A stretch of 40,079 nt of DNA from Yoonia sp. (GTDB taxonomy: Bacteria; Pseudomonadota; Alphaproteobacteria; Rhodobacterales; Rhodobacteraceae), in contig JAGSGF010000028.1 of assembly GCA_023955335.1 (NCBI GenBank), positions 1 to 40,079 of the forward strand, written 5' to 3'. A program made the position numbers and the translations under genes. Positions 7,688 to 16,579 of this stretch are shown one piece after another. How positions within the stretch are numbered: position 1 is the stretch's first letter; the number at the start of each line of letters is the position of its first letter. The notes beneath the pieces are model-generated. The model was not told the origin of the DNA, did no database searches, and worked only from the letters and a program-made list of their open reading frames with translations.

Positions 7688-8935
7688 ATGAAACGTTATT
7701 CCGCATTTGCCGTCGCGCGCGAAGCGCTGCGCAACCACACGGGGTGGAACCGCGCTTGGGCCAAACCGACCCAGCCGAAAAAGAAATATGACGCGATCAT
7801 CGTAGGGGCTGGTGGGCACGGGTTGGCGACGGCTTATTATCTGGGCAAAAACTTTGGGATCACCAATGTGGCGATCTTGGAAAAAGGCTGGCTTGGCGGC
7901 GGCAACACAGGCCGGAACACGACCATCATCCGGTCCAACTATCTGCAAGACCCATCTGCGGCGATTTATGAAAAGTCGCGGTCTTTGTACGAAACAATGT
8001 CGCAAGACCTGAACTACAACGTCATGTTCAGCCCGCGTGGCGTGATCATGCTGGCGCAGACACAATCCGAAATTCGCGGCTATAAGCGCACCGCACACGC
8101 AAACGCCTTGCAAGGCGTGACCACCGAATGGATCAGCCCGCAGCGCGTCAAAGAGCTTGTGCCAATTATGAATATCGACGGGCCACGCTATCCGGTCCTT
8201 GGTGGGCTGTGGCAAGCACGCGGCGGCACGGCGCGCCACGATGCAGTTGCTTGGGGCTATGCGCGGGCCTGTTCCGACATGGGTATGGACGTGATCCAGC
8301 AATGCGAAGTCACAGGCGTGCGCACGCATCAAGGCAAAGTTGTCGGGGTCGACACCTCCAAAGGGCCGATTGACTGCGATAAGCTTGGTATGGTCGTGGC
8401 CGGTCACGCATCTGTCTTGGCTGAAAAAGCAGGCTTCCGTCTGCCGATGGAATCAGTTGCGCTGCAGGCGCTGGTGTCCGAGCCGATCAAACCCTGCATG
8501 GACGTGGTCGTGATGGCGAATACCGTGCACGGCTACATGTCACAATCCGACAAAGGCGAAATGGTCATCGGCGGCGGCACGGACGGCTATAACAACTACA
8601 CCCAGCGCGGATCGTTCCACCATATTGAAGAAACCGTGCGGGCACTGGTCGAAACCTTCCCAATGATCGCACGCCTGAAAATGCTACGCCAATGGGGCGG
8701 GATCGTGGACGTCACAGGCGACCGTTCCCCCATCTTATCCAAAACACCCGTCGACGGTATCTTTGTGAACTGCGGTTGGGGCACTGGCGGATTTAAGGCG
8801 ATCCCGGGATCGGGCTGGGCGATGGCCGAATTGATGGCAAAGGGGCAGTCGCCGCTCACTGAAGAGTTCAACATGTTCCGTTTCCGCGAAGGCAAATTCA
8901 TCGACGAGTCAGTCGCAGCAGGAGTGGCGCACTAA
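7688..8935 (+). CDS. soxB: sarcosine oxidase subunit beta
   Basis: The ATG at 7688 is chosen over upstream starts because AAAGGA lies about 9 nt before it and the 415-aa product then begins as heterotetrameric SoxB proteins do (MKRYSAFAVAREALRNH). The FAD-binding motif is IIVGAGGHGLATAYYLG, followed by LEKGWLGGGNTGRNTTIIRS. The C-terminal part has VIGGGTDGYNNY, WGGIVDVTGDRSPI and WGTGGFKAIPGSG. The beta subunit oxidises sarcosine at FAD and carries the covalently bound FMN at the interface with alpha. It is the first gene of soxB-D-A-G; enzyme action yields glycine, and with tetrahydrofolate, 5,10-methylene-THF. The gene is divergent from ccmI across 199 nt that must hold both promoters; I cannot place them with confidence. 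Its stop overlaps that of the convergent small membrane protein gene. Confidence 0.95.
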   Translation: MKRYSAFAVAREALRNHTGWNRAWAKPTQPKKKYDAIIVGAGGHGLATAYYLGKNFGITNVAILEKGWLGGGNTGRNTTIIRSNYLQDPSAAIYEKSRSLYETMSQDLNYNVMFSPRGVIMLAQTQSEIRGYKRTAHANALQGVTTEWISPQRVKELVPIMNIDGPRYPVLGGLWQARGGTARHDAVAWGYARACSDMGMDVIQQCEVTGVRTHQGKVVGVDTSKGPIDCDKLGMVVAGHASVLAEKAGFRLPMESVALQALVSEPIKPCMDVVVMANTVHGYMSQSDKGEMVIGGGTDGYNNYTQRGSFHHIEETVRALVETFPMIARLKMLRQWGGIVDVTGDRSPILSKTPVDGIFVNCGWGTGGFKAIPGSGWAMAELMAKGQSPLTEEFNMFRFREGKFIDESVAAGVAH

Positions 8936-9111
8936 TGGGTCAGATCCAGATAAGTGCGGGCGGCGATGGCATCTTCGATGCGGGTGGCCTCGGTTTCGGC
9001 TTCGTCATCAATCCGCTCAATCGTGAATGGACGCCCACGACGCCATTCGTAAAATGCGATGCCGCTGCCAAGTGCGAGCAGGCCGCTAACGATGATGTAA
9101 AGCCAAGTCAT
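8932..9111 (-). CDS. small single-pass membrane protein between soxB and soxD, antisense
   Basis: The start at 9111 gives a 59-aa protein with one clear membrane segment right after the Met (MTWLYIIVSGLLALGSGIAF), then a basic YEWRRGRPF stop-transfer and an acidic helix rich in Glu, Asp, Ala and Arg (IERIDDEAETEATRIEDAI). That topology, charge pattern and length are those of a real small protein rather than a chance reading frame. The gene fills most of an otherwise unusually long gap between soxB and soxD. Its stop overlaps the soxB stop by exactly four bases, as at five other convergent junctions here. The ribosome binding site is weak. I do not recognise a family; an upstream start at 9171 would put polar residues before the membrane segment and seems less likely. 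Confidence 0.6.
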   Translation of the reverse strand: MTWLYIIVSGLLALGSGIAFYEWRRGRPFTIERIDDEAETEATRIEDAIAARTYLDLTH

Positions 9112-9221
9112 ACGGCCACCGTAAGGGTGCAAATTGCGCCGCGCAACGGGACATATGCGAAACTTATGCAAAACTTATACACTAATTACACCGTGAAAAC
9201 GGCGTTTTATGGGGGTGCACC

Positions 9222-9551
9222 ATGCTGACCTTGAACTGTCCTTATTGCGGCGTGAACGCCGATGAAACCGATCTGCACGGCGAGGGTGAAGCCCACCTGA
9301 AACGCCACGGTCCCGGGTCGAGCGACGATGAATTCCACGACTATTTGTTCCAGCGCCAGAACCCGAAAGGCGTGCACTTTGAACGCTGGCGGCACATCTA
9401 CGGGTGCGGCAAATTCTTCCACGCGGCGCGCTGCACCGCGACGTTGCAGGTTTTCGGCACATACTCCGCCCAAACGCTCGAGCCACCACAGGCGATCAAA
9501 GACACCATCACAGCTGCGCGACCCGGTTGGTCGTGGGGAGATTTCTCATGA
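9222..9551 (+). CDS. soxD: sarcosine oxidase subunit delta
   Basis: A 109-aa protein matching SoxD in length and in its zinc site: LNCPYCGVNADE supplies Cys6 and Cys9, and FERWRHIYGCGKFFHAARC supplies His58 and Cys62. The segment LYFQRQNPKG-like (DYLFQRQNPKGVHFERW) is characteristic. The delta subunit is a small zinc-containing structural part of the alpha-beta-gamma-delta enzyme. GGGGGTG precedes the ATG. Its TGA overlaps the soxA ATG as ATGA, which implies coupled translation and equal dosage. Confidence 0.93.
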   Translation: MLTLNCPYCGVNADETDLHGEGEAHLKRHGPGSSDDEFHDYLFQRQNPKGVHFERWRHIYGCGKFFHAARCTATLQVFGTYSAQTLEPPQAIKDTITAARPGWSWGDFS

Positions 9552-12500
9552 GCACACGTCTTGCAAAAATGGGCCGTTTAATTAACAAAAACAAAGCGGT
9601 ATCCTTCAGCTTTAATGGTAAAAATCTACAAGGTTTTGAAGGCGATACGCTCGCGTCAGCCCTTCTTGCCAACGATCAAATGTTGATGGGACGCTCGTTT
9701 AAATACCACCGTCCGCGCGGCGTTCTGGCATCAGGCGCGGAAGAGCCAAACGGTCTTGTAAACCTTGGTGAAGGCGCGACGTTCGAGCCCAACCAGCGGG
9801 TCACAACGACCGAACTGTTCGACGGTTTGACATCGACGTCGCAGAACCACTGGCCATCGCTGGAATTCGATGTTGGTGCAGTGAACAAGCACCTGTCGCG
9901 GTTCATGCCGGCTGGTTTTTACTACAAGATGTTCATCCATCCGCGTCCGTTCTGGAAATACGTGTATGAACCGATCATCCGCCATGCCGCAGGTCTGGGC
10001 AAAGCCCCCAAAGATCGCGATCTGGACACCTACGAACACTTCAACATCAACGTCGATGTCATGGTCGTTGGTGGCGGCATCGCAGGTCTGTCAGCAGCCC
10101 TTGCTGCTGGGCGTTCCGGTGCGCGCGTGTTGCTGGTTGAGCAGACGGCCCATTGGGGTGGTCGCGCGGGAGTGGATCAACCGGTTATTGATGGCCTATC
10201 TGCCGAAGTTTGGGTTAAAAACACGCTGCAAGCACTTGAAGATATGGGTAATGTTACTGTAAGAAACAGGACGCAAGGGTCTGGCGTCTACGATCATGGC
10301 TACGTTCTGGCCTACGAACGGATCACCGATCATGCGCCTGAAACCGACGCGCCACGCCACCGTTTGTGGCGTATTCGCGCCAAGCAGATCGTGACCGCAA
10401 CGGGTGCAATTGAACGGCCTCTTTCGTTTGCAGGTAACGACATTCCGGGCGTTGTTCTGGCGGCTGCTGTGCGTGATTACGCTGTGAACTGGGGCGTCTC
10501 CATGGGTGATCGCACGGTGGTTGTTACTAACAACGACGATGCGTACCGGACTGCGATTGTGTTGAAGAAAGCGGGCCTTGATGTACCTGCGATCATCGAC
10601 GCACGCACCGCTGCAACCGGCGAGTTGATTGATGAAGCCCGCGCCATGGGCATTCGTGTCGAGATGGGCAAAGGCATCGCAAAAGTGAAAGGCGGCAAGC
10701 GCGTCACTGGCGTTGGTATTTGCACTCAAGCGGGCGAAGGCGCTGAATTAGAAGAGATTTCTTGCGATTGCGTCGCCATGTCCGGCGGCTGGTCACCTGT
10801 TGTGCATCTGTGGTCGCATTGCGGCGGCAAACTGGTTTGGGACGACGCCCAAGCCATGTTCCGGCCCGACTCAGATCTGCCGCCACTGGGCGCAGACGGG
10901 CAGGGGTTTGTCACCACGGCGGGCATCGCCAACGGCCACTTGTTCACCGCCGAAGGCATCGCTGACGGTTTTGCCGCAGGGCGTGGCGCTGCAAAAGCCG
11001 CAGGTGCCGTTGGCAAAGCGGGCACAGCGCCGATGGGTGAGGATGCCAGCGAAGGTCCGATCTCTCCGGTCTGGTTGATGCCGCAGGGCGCCAAGCAGGC
11101 GTTGCGGTCCAAAGCATGGCTTGATTTCCAGAACGACGTAAAGGTCAGCGACGTGCAGTTGGCAGCCCAAGAAGGCTTTGAAAGCGTGGAACACGCCAAG
11201 CGTTACACCACGCTGGGCATGGCTACGGATCAGGGTAAGCTGAGCAATATCAACGGATTGGCGATCCTTTCTAAAGCGCTTAATGCGGATATACCCAACG
11301 TTGGTACAACGACATTCCGGCCACCTTACACGCCGATCTCTATGGCATCGATTGCAGGGCCTGCGCGCGATGAGCTGTTCCAACCGATCCGCATGACGCC
11401 CGTGTCTGATTGGTCAAACGCGAACGGTGCAGACAACGAACCTGTGGGGCAGTGGCGTCGCCCTTACGCATATGTGCGGAGCGGCGAAACTGTGCATGAT
11501 GCGGTGAACCGTGAAGTTAAAAATACGCGTGATAACCTTGGCCTGCTGGATGCGTCCACGCTGGGTAAGCTGATCGTGAAGGGGGCTGACGCGGGCAAGT
11601 TCCTTGATATGATGTACACCAATATGATGTCCAATCTGGCCGTCGGCAAATGCCGTTATGGCCTGATGTGCACCGAAAACGGGTTCTTGTCAGATGACGG
11701 CGTGGTCGCGCGGATCGATGACGAAACATGGCTGTGCCATACGACGACTGGCGGCGCAGAGCGTATCCATGCGTGGATGGAAGACTGGCTGCAGTGCGAA
11801 TGGTGGGATCAAAAGGTCTATGTTGCCAACGTGACTGAACAGCTTGCGCAGATCGCCGTAGTTGGCCCGCATGCACGTAAGGTGTTGGAAAAACTGGGCG
11901 GCATGGATGTATCCAAAGAGGCGTTGCCGTTTATGCAGTGGCGTGATGGACGCCTCGGTGGCTTTGCTGCGCGCGCGTACCGGATCAGCTTCTCTGGCGA
12001 GTTGTCCTATGAAATTGCGGTCCCTGCGAGCCAAGGTCGCGCGTTCTGGGACGCGCTATTGGACGCAGGCGCAGCGTTCGGCGTGATGCCTTACGGCACC
12101 GAATGCCTGCACATCTTGCGGGCAGAGAAGGGCTTTATCATGATCGGGGATGAAACCGACGGGACAGTGATTCCGCAGGATTTGAACCTGCAATGGGCCT
12201 TGTCCAAAAAGAAAGAAGACTACCTTGGTAAGCGGGCGCATACGCGGTCGCATATGGCGGATCCGAACCGCTGGAAATTGGTGGGCTTGGAAACTGTTGA
12301 CGGGTCCGTCTTGCCAGATGGCGCATATGCAATTGCCGAAGGCGTCAATGCCAACGGTCAGCGCAACACCCAAGGCCGCGTCACGTCGACCTATTATTCT
12401 GCAAACATGGACCGTGGGATCGCTATGGGTCTTGTTCTGCACGGTCCGGACCGGATGGGCGAAGTGATTGAGTTCAACAAAGTAGACGGTGGTACGGTCG

Positions 12501-12559
12501 CGGCTAAAATCGTTGATCAGGTGTTCTTTGACAAAGACGGGGAGAAGCAAAATGTCTAA
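9548..12559 (+). CDS. soxA: sarcosine oxidase subunit alpha
   Basis: The start at 9548 overlaps the soxD stop and gives the expected 1003 aa; an upstream start at 9404 would run through soxD. Residues 1-100 form a ferredoxin-like domain (FEGDTLASALLAN; SFKYHRPRGVLASGAEEPN). NAD-binding and FAD-type Rossmann motifs follow (VMVVGGGIAGLSAALAAGRSG near 170). From about residue 600 onward comes a GcvT/T-protein-like folate-binding domain (LGLLDASTLGKLIVKGAD, YEIAVPASQGRAFWDALLDAG, LHILRAEKGFIMIG). Alpha binds NAD and tetrahydrofolate, so the methyl carbon of sarcosine is captured as methylene-THF instead of released as formaldehyde. The last 8 nt overlap soxG. Confidence 0.95.
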   Translation: MSTRLAKMGRLINKNKAVSFSFNGKNLQGFEGDTLASALLANDQMLMGRSFKYHRPRGVLASGAEEPNGLVNLGEGATFEPNQRVTTTELFDGLTSTSQNHWPSLEFDVGAVNKHLSRFMPAGFYYKMFIHPRPFWKYVYEPIIRHAAGLGKAPKDRDLDTYEHFNINVDVMVVGGGIAGLSAALAAGRSGARVLLVEQTAHWGGRAGVDQPVIDGLSAEVWVKNTLQALEDMGNVTVRNRTQGSGVYDHGYVLAYERITDHAPETDAPRHRLWRIRAKQIVTATGAIERPLSFAGNDIPGVVLAAAVRDYAVNWGVSMGDRTVVVTNNDDAYRTAIVLKKAGLDVPAIIDARTAATGELIDEARAMGIRVEMGKGIAKVKGGKRVTGVGICTQAGEGAELEEISCDCVAMSGGWSPVVHLWSHCGGKLVWDDAQAMFRPDSDLPPLGADGQGFVTTAGIANGHLFTAEGIADGFAAGRGAAKAAGAVGKAGTAPMGEDASEGPISPVWLMPQGAKQALRSKAWLDFQNDVKVSDVQLAAQEGFESVEHAKRYTTLGMATDQGKLSNINGLAILSKALNADIPNVGTTTFRPPYTPISMASIAGPARDELFQPIRMTPVSDWSNANGADNEPVGQWRRPYAYVRSGETVHDAVNREVKNTRDNLGLLDASTLGKLIVKGADAGKFLDMMYTNMMSNLAVGKCRYGLMCTENGFLSDDGVVARIDDETWLCHTTTGGAERIHAWMEDWLQCEWWDQKVYVANVTEQLAQIAVVGPHARKVLEKLGGMDVSKEALPFMQWRDGRLGGFAARAYRISFSGELSYEIAVPASQGRAFWDALLDAGAAFGVMPYGTECLHILRAEKGFIMIGDETDGTVIPQDLNLQWALSKKKEDYLGKRAHTRSHMADPNRWKLVGLETVDGSVLPDGAYAIAEGVNANGQRNTQGRVTSTYYSANMDRGIAMGLVLHGPDRMGEVIEFNKVDGGTVAAKIVDQVFFDKDGEKQNV

Positions 12560-13115
12560 TGCTGTCAGCGCATTGCAGGGTGCAGTCGCCCCTGGTGAAG
12601 TCACGGTTCGTGAAGGTGGCCTGCAAGGAATGATTACCCTGCGCGGTGATCTATCGCACGCAAAACTGAAATCAGCATGTAAGGCCGTGACCGGTGCTGC
12701 GTTCCCGGCGGTCGGCCAAGCCACGATGAACGGGGATAACGCGCTGGCGTGGATGTCACCTGACGAAATACTGATCCTTGTGCCCCACACGGACACCGCA
12801 GCTGCGATTGCAAAGATCGATAAGGCGCTGAAGGGGCAGCATTACTTGGCAGAAAACCTGTCCGATGCGCGGGCCCTTATCTTTGTTGAAGGCACGTATT
12901 CCCGCGAAGTTATGGCCAAGCTGGCACCTGTTGATCTGCACCCGTCAACGTTTCAACCCGGTGACTTTCGTCGGACCCGTTTGGGCCAAGTGGCCGCCGC
13001 GTTCTGGATGAAAGACGACGATACATTTGCAGTCATCTGCTTCCGGTCCGTTGCTGATTATACGTTCAAATCACTGGCTGCTGCTGCAAAAGGTGGGGCA
13101 GTCGGACACTTCTGA
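12552..13115 (+). CDS. soxG: sarcosine oxidase subunit gamma
   Basis: The ATG at 12552 lies within the end of soxA and is preceded by GGAGAAG, giving the normal 187-aa gamma subunit. Features are the GcvT-like fold pieces ITLRGDLSHAKLKSA, LAWMSPDEILILVP, ALIFVEGTYSREVMAKLAPVDL and DPTFQPGDFRRTRLGQV-type segment (STFQPGDFRRTRLGQVAA). The gamma subunit packs against the folate domain of alpha. It closes the operon; no folD, glyA or purU gene follows, so onward one-carbon metabolism is encoded elsewhere. No convincing terminator is seen in the 74 nt before sodB. Confidence 0.93.
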   Translation: MSNAVSALQGAVAPGEVTVREGGLQGMITLRGDLSHAKLKSACKAVTGAAFPAVGQATMNGDNALAWMSPDEILILVPHTDTAAAIAKIDKALKGQHYLAENLSDARALIFVEGTYSREVMAKLAPVDLHPSTFQPGDFRRTRLGQVAAAFWMKDDDTFAVICFRSVADYTFKSLAAAAKGGAVGHF

Positions 13116-13189
13116 CCCTTGACCTTGGTGCCACATATGACATGTAAAGTGGTAAGAAATCCGAAATTTTTTCAAGAGAGAGACACATC

Positions 13190-13789
13190 ATGGCTTTTGA
13201 ACTTCCCGATCTGCCGTATGCCCACGACGCACTTGCATCCAAAGGCATGTCCGCTGAAACGCTCGAATTCCACCACGATCTGCACCACAACGCTTATGTG
13301 ACCAATGGTAACAAGGCGATTGAAGGCACAGAATGGGCGGGTAAATCCCTCGAAGAGATCATCAAAGGCACGTATGATGCATCTTCCGTGGCTCAAAACG
13401 GTATCTTCAACAACATCAGCCAGCTTTGGAACCACAACCAGTTCTGGGAAATGATGGGCCCTGACGGCAACGCAATGCCGACCGAGCTGGAAGCTGCATT
13501 GGTCGAGAGCTTTGGTTCGGTAGCCGAGTTCAAGTCGCAGTTTTCTGCTGCTGGTGCTGGTCAGTTTGGGTCCGGTTGGGCGTGGTTGGTCAAAGACACT
13601 GACGGCGGCCTGAAGGTCACCAAGACTGAAAACGGCGTGAACCCTGTTTGTTTTGGTCAGACAACGTTGCTGGGCTGTGATGTTTGGGAACATTCCTACT
13701 ATATCGACTTCCGCAATAAGCGTCCTGTTTATCTGACCAACTTCCTTGATAACTTGGTTAACTGGGAAAACGTCGCGTCCCGTATGTAA
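13190..13789 (+). CDS. sodB: iron-type superoxide dismutase
   Basis: A 199-aa Fe/Mn-family superoxide dismutase. The four metal ligands are visible: His28 (LEFHHDLHH), His82 (LWNHNQFW), Asp164 and His168 (CDVWEHSYY). The second-shell Gln is at position 78 (NNISQLWNH), the location used by iron enzymes, so FeSOD or a cambialistic enzyme is favoured over MnSOD. GSGWAWLV is also typical. There is no signal peptide, so it acts in the cytoplasm. AGAGAGAG precedes the ATG. A TTGACC at 13119-13124 could be a -35 element, but no good -10 is seen. A strong terminator follows, so it is probably a single-gene unit. Confidence 0.95.
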   Translation: MAFELPDLPYAHDALASKGMSAETLEFHHDLHHNAYVTNGNKAIEGTEWAGKSLEEIIKGTYDASSVAQNGIFNNISQLWNHNQFWEMMGPDGNAMPTELEAALVESFGSVAEFKSQFSAAGAGQFGSGWAWLVKDTDGGLKVTKTENGVNPVCFGQTTLLGCDVWEHSYYIDFRNKRPVYLTNFLDNLVNWENVASRM

Positions 13790-13806
13790 TTGTTTGGGAG
13801 TGCTTG

Positions 13807-13844
13807 AAAAAGGGGCCCGTTGCAGCGATGCAGCGGGCCTTTTT
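13807..13844 (+). terminator. rho-independent terminator of sodB
   Basis: The arms GGCCCGTTGC (13814-13823) and GCAGCGGGCC (13830-13839) pair over ten base pairs with one G-T pair and a 6-nt loop, preceded by an A run and followed by TTTTT (13840-13844). It isolates sodB from rarD. Confidence 0.9.
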
Positions 13845-13897
13845 GGTTGCGCAGCTGCGCGTTTTGCCCACCTATACCGGACAAAGGGGCAAGCATC

Positions 13898-14806
13898 ATG
13901 CGCGACGATCAAAAAGGTGTCTTGGCCATCATAACAGCCTGCACGGTTTGGGGACTGTCGCCGCTTTACTATGCCCAAGTCACCCATGTGCCGCCGCTTG
14001 AAGTGCTCAGTTATCGCTGCCTGTGGTCGCTTGCCTTCTTCGTGCTGATCCTTGCCGTACAAGGTCGCCTGTCAGAGGTCCGCAAAGCCATCGCTGAACC
14101 ACGTCGAATGTTGATTATTCTCGCCGCATCGGTGTTAATCGCGATCAACTGGTTTGGCTTTATCTACGCAATTTCAACGGGCCAAGGGATTGAAGCATCG
14201 CTGGGATATTACATTTTCCCATTGGTCGCCGTGGTTATCGGTATGGGTGTATTTGGTGAGGTCCTGCGCCGCGCACAGTGGATCGCCGTCGGTATGGCGG
14301 CGGTCGGTGTCGCTGTTTTGACCATCGGTCTGGGCGTTGCCCCATGGATCGCATTGGTCCTTGCAGGTACGTTTGGCATGTATGGCATGATCAAAAAACA
14401 GTTGGATCTGGGCCCTGTTGTGTCAGTTACAGCAGAGGTGATTTTGATTGCACCATTTGCCGTGCTTTGGATCGTTTTTCGCGGCACTGGCGCGGGGGGG
14501 GGCAATGATCTGACGACCCACGCGATCCTTGCGCTGTCAGGCCCTCTTACAGCCAGCCCGTTGATTTTGTTCAGCTTTGCCGCGCGCCGTGTGCGCATGG
14601 CGACGGTCGGATTGGTGCAATACCTGAACCCCACGCTGCAATTTGGTTGTGCGGCATTGATCATGGGCGAGGCGGTCACACGCTGGCACGCAATCGCATT
14701 CCCCATCATTTGGGGTGCGTTGATCGTTTATTCGGTGTCGGTGTTGCGTCAGGACAGGGCGGTTGCCAAGCCTGCTTCGAGCGCGGTCACATCATCCATA
14801 ACCTGA
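13898..14806 (+). CDS. rarD: RarD-like EamA-family transporter
   Basis: The ATG at 13898 is chosen because AAAGGGG lies just upstream and the product then starts with a typical RarD N-terminus (GVLAIITACTVWGLSPLYY). The 302-aa protein has ten hydrophobic segments in two EamA repeats, including EVLSYRCLWSLAFFVLIL, NWFGFIYAISTGQGIEASLG, YYIFPLVAVVIGM and VGLVQYLNPTLQFGCAAL. RarD proteins are inner-membrane drug/metabolite-superfamily transporters whose substrate is not settled. The last 58 nt, encoding a polar tail after the final membrane segment, lie over the 3' end of the convergent LOG-family gene. Confidence 0.88.
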   Translation: MRDDQKGVLAIITACTVWGLSPLYYAQVTHVPPLEVLSYRCLWSLAFFVLILAVQGRLSEVRKAIAEPRRMLIILAASVLIAINWFGFIYAISTGQGIEASLGYYIFPLVAVVIGMGVFGEVLRRAQWIAVGMAAVGVAVLTIGLGVAPWIALVLAGTFGMYGMIKKQLDLGPVVSVTAEVILIAPFAVLWIVFRGTGAGGGNDLTTHAILALSGPLTASPLILFSFAARRVRMATVGLVQYLNPTLQFGCAALIMGEAVTRWHAIAFPIIWGALIVYSVSVLRQDRAVAKPASSAVTSSIT

Positions 14807-15306
14807 ATGAACCCAAGCAATGACGGCTCGGCGAAGCCTTCTGCGATGAGGTGGTCGATCAGTCCAATCAGCGGTGTCCAGAAGTCATCGGTATTTAGCA
14901 CAAATATCGGCTTGCTGTGCAGGCCAAGCTGGCGCCACGTCAGAGCCTCAAAAAGCTCGTCCAATGATCCGGCCCCACCGGGCAGGACGACCACCGCATT
15001 CGCGTTCATGATCATGACCTTTTTACGCTCGTGCATGGTTTCCGTGATGATGAACGTGTCCAGATCTCGCTTGCCGACCTCCCAGTCCAAAAGATGGGTC
15101 GGGATCACCCCAAAAGTCTTGCCGCCCGCTGTCTGAGCCGCATTGGCAACGCGCCCCATAAGACCCACATCACCCGCGCCGTAGACAAGCCGCCAACCAC
15201 GGCGCGCCAGCATTGCACCGGTGTCATCGGCCGCCTGTCCATAAGATGCCCGCCCCCCATCGCGAGAGCCGCAGTAAACGCAGACGGATTTTGGCAAATT
15301 TGTCAT
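14749..15306 (-). CDS. LOG-family nucleoside 5'-monophosphate phosphoribohydrolase
   Basis: The ATG ending at 15306 has GAGG 8 nt upstream and starts the family N-terminus (KSVCVYCGSRDG), giving 185 aa. Catalytic and fold motifs are GAGDVGLMGRVANAA, the MHERKKVMIMNANAVVVLPG segment and PGGAGSLDELFEALTW, the LOG PGGxGTxxE motif with Ser for Thr. LOG enzymes release bases such as cytokinins, or adenine, from nucleoside 5'-monophosphates; many bacterial members were mis-named lysine decarboxylase. The natural substrate here is unknown. Its 3' end overlaps rarD by 58 nt. Confidence 0.9.
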   Translation of the reverse strand: MTNLPKSVCVYCGSRDGGRASYGQAADDTGAMLARRGWRLVYGAGDVGLMGRVANAAQTAGGKTFGVIPTHLLDWEVGKRDLDTFIITETMHERKKVMIMNANAVVVLPGGAGSLDELFEALTWRQLGLHSKPIFVLNTDDFWTPLIGLIDHLIAEGFAEPSLLGFIQVMDDVTALEAGLATALS

Positions 15307-15403
15307 AGTGGTGGCCTCGATGGATTGATCCCTTTGACCGGTCATAGCGGTGTTGTTATGGTCTCTCAACCCGCGATTGGCGGGGCTGGGGTAGGATGAT
15401 CAC

Positions 15404-16513
15404 ATGGCAGTATCGAATGCGATGCAAATAGGCTTGGGCGCTGTTGCTGCGGGCGCGGTGGTCATTGCGGTCATCGTCGTGGCGCCGATGTTGCGCCCTG
15501 CCAAAGTTCCGGTCCCTGCAGCTGTCGATACCGTGCAGATTGTGCCCACTGACTTAGCCGTTGAAGCCCCAACTGAAATAACCCCAGTTGAGATAGCTCC
15601 GAAGTTGGACACGTTTCGTGTTGAAGGCGACGGCAGCACCGTATTTGCAGGCCGCGCGGCGCCAAACCAAGTGGTTGATATTCTCCTTGGTGGATCCCTG
15701 ATTGAACGCGTAACAACGGACGCAAGCGGCAGTTTTGTCGCGTTCCCGCAATTGCCGTTTTCGGATGATAGCCAAGCAATATCGCTGTTGGCTGATCCTG
15801 ATGTTGCCGCAGTCGCATCAGCAGAGACCTATCTGATTGCGCCAATCAAAGCGCCTGTCGTCGTGGTCGCTGCTGAGGCGGCCCCCTCAGTTCAAGATCA
15901 GTCTACCGTCATCGATATTCCGGTGCCACAGCCCGTCGCGGTACCCGTGCCCGCCCCGGCGATATTGATCGTTACAGCCGAAGGCGTCGAGGTCGTGCAA
16001 CCAGCCTTGAGCGATGTTGCCCCCGATGTTTTCGCAAATGTGGCGCTTGATAGCATCACCTATGACCCGAGCGGAGAAGTCTTGATCGCAGGCCGCGCAG
16101 CGGGGACGGGGTTTGTGAAAGTCTACTTAGACAATCAACCGGTCACAACATCGCGGATTGTGGCTGGTGGGACGTGGCGGACAGATTTGCCTGACGTCGA
16201 TACAGGCATCTACACCCTGCGGATCGACGAAGTTGATACAGCCGGAGAGGTCGTGTCGCGTATCGAGACCCCGTTTAAACGCGAAGAGCCGGAGGTTGTC
16301 GCGCAGGCGCTTGCGATTGACGTGGCCAAACCGGAATTTCAGGTGGCGATGACAACGGTGCAGCCTGGAACAACGCTTTGGGCTATCGCGCGAGACCGAT
16401 TTGGCAGTGGTGTGATGTATGTCGAAGTGTTCGAGGCGAACCGCGACCGCATTCGTGACCCTGACCTGATTTATCCCGGCCAAGTATTTCGCATCCCCGA
16501 GGTTAATCAATAG
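15404..16513 (+). CDS. LysM-domain envelope protein with Ig-like repeats
   Basis: A 369-aa protein with an N-terminal membrane anchor (residues 8-30), then an Ala/Pro/Val-rich region. Two Ig-like segments follow (TVFAGRAAPNQVVDILLGG near 85 and VLIAGRAAGTGFVKVYLDN near 230, which resemble each other). A C-terminal LysM domain occupies about 320-366: TTVQPGTTLWAIARDRFG, YVEVFEANRDRIRDPDLI and YPGQVFRIPE. LysM binds peptidoglycan, so the protein probably spans from the inner membrane into the cell wall. This layout is common in Rhodobacteraceae and has no proven role. It is divergent from the LOG gene and is followed 66 nt later by the Atm1-like exporter. Confidence 0.85.
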   Translation: MAVSNAMQIGLGAVAAGAVVIAVIVVAPMLRPAKVPVPAAVDTVQIVPTDLAVEAPTEITPVEIAPKLDTFRVEGDGSTVFAGRAAPNQVVDILLGGSLIERVTTDASGSFVAFPQLPFSDDSQAISLLADPDVAAVASAETYLIAPIKAPVVVVAAEAAPSVQDQSTVIDIPVPQPVAVPVPAPAILIVTAEGVEVVQPALSDVAPDVFANVALDSITYDPSGEVLIAGRAAGTGFVKVYLDNQPVTTSRIVAGGTWRTDLPDVDTGIYTLRIDEVDTAGEVVSRIETPFKREEPEVVAQALAIDVAKPEFQVAMTTVQPGTTLWAIARDRFGSGVMYVEVFEANRDRIRDPDLIYPGQVFRIPEVNQ

Positions 16514-16579
16514 CCAACAAGCTCTGGTAATCCCCATCTGACGTCCTTAGTTTGCGGGGCTGATAAACCGGAGAATTTG

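Noticed and set aside
7664..8407. A 247-codon open frame antisense to soxB
   Set aside because: The plus strand encodes conserved SoxB motifs throughout; the antisense product is rich in Cys, His and Arg and resembles no family.
13119..13147. A sigma70-like promoter for sodB (TTGACC, then ATGTAA after 17 nt)
   Set aside because: The -35 is reasonable but the -10 matches poorly, so I did not list it as a feature.
13172..14062. A 296-codon open frame antisense to sodB and rarD
   Set aside because: It covers two well-supported genes and the sodB terminator, has no recognisable domain, and has low-complexity basic composition.
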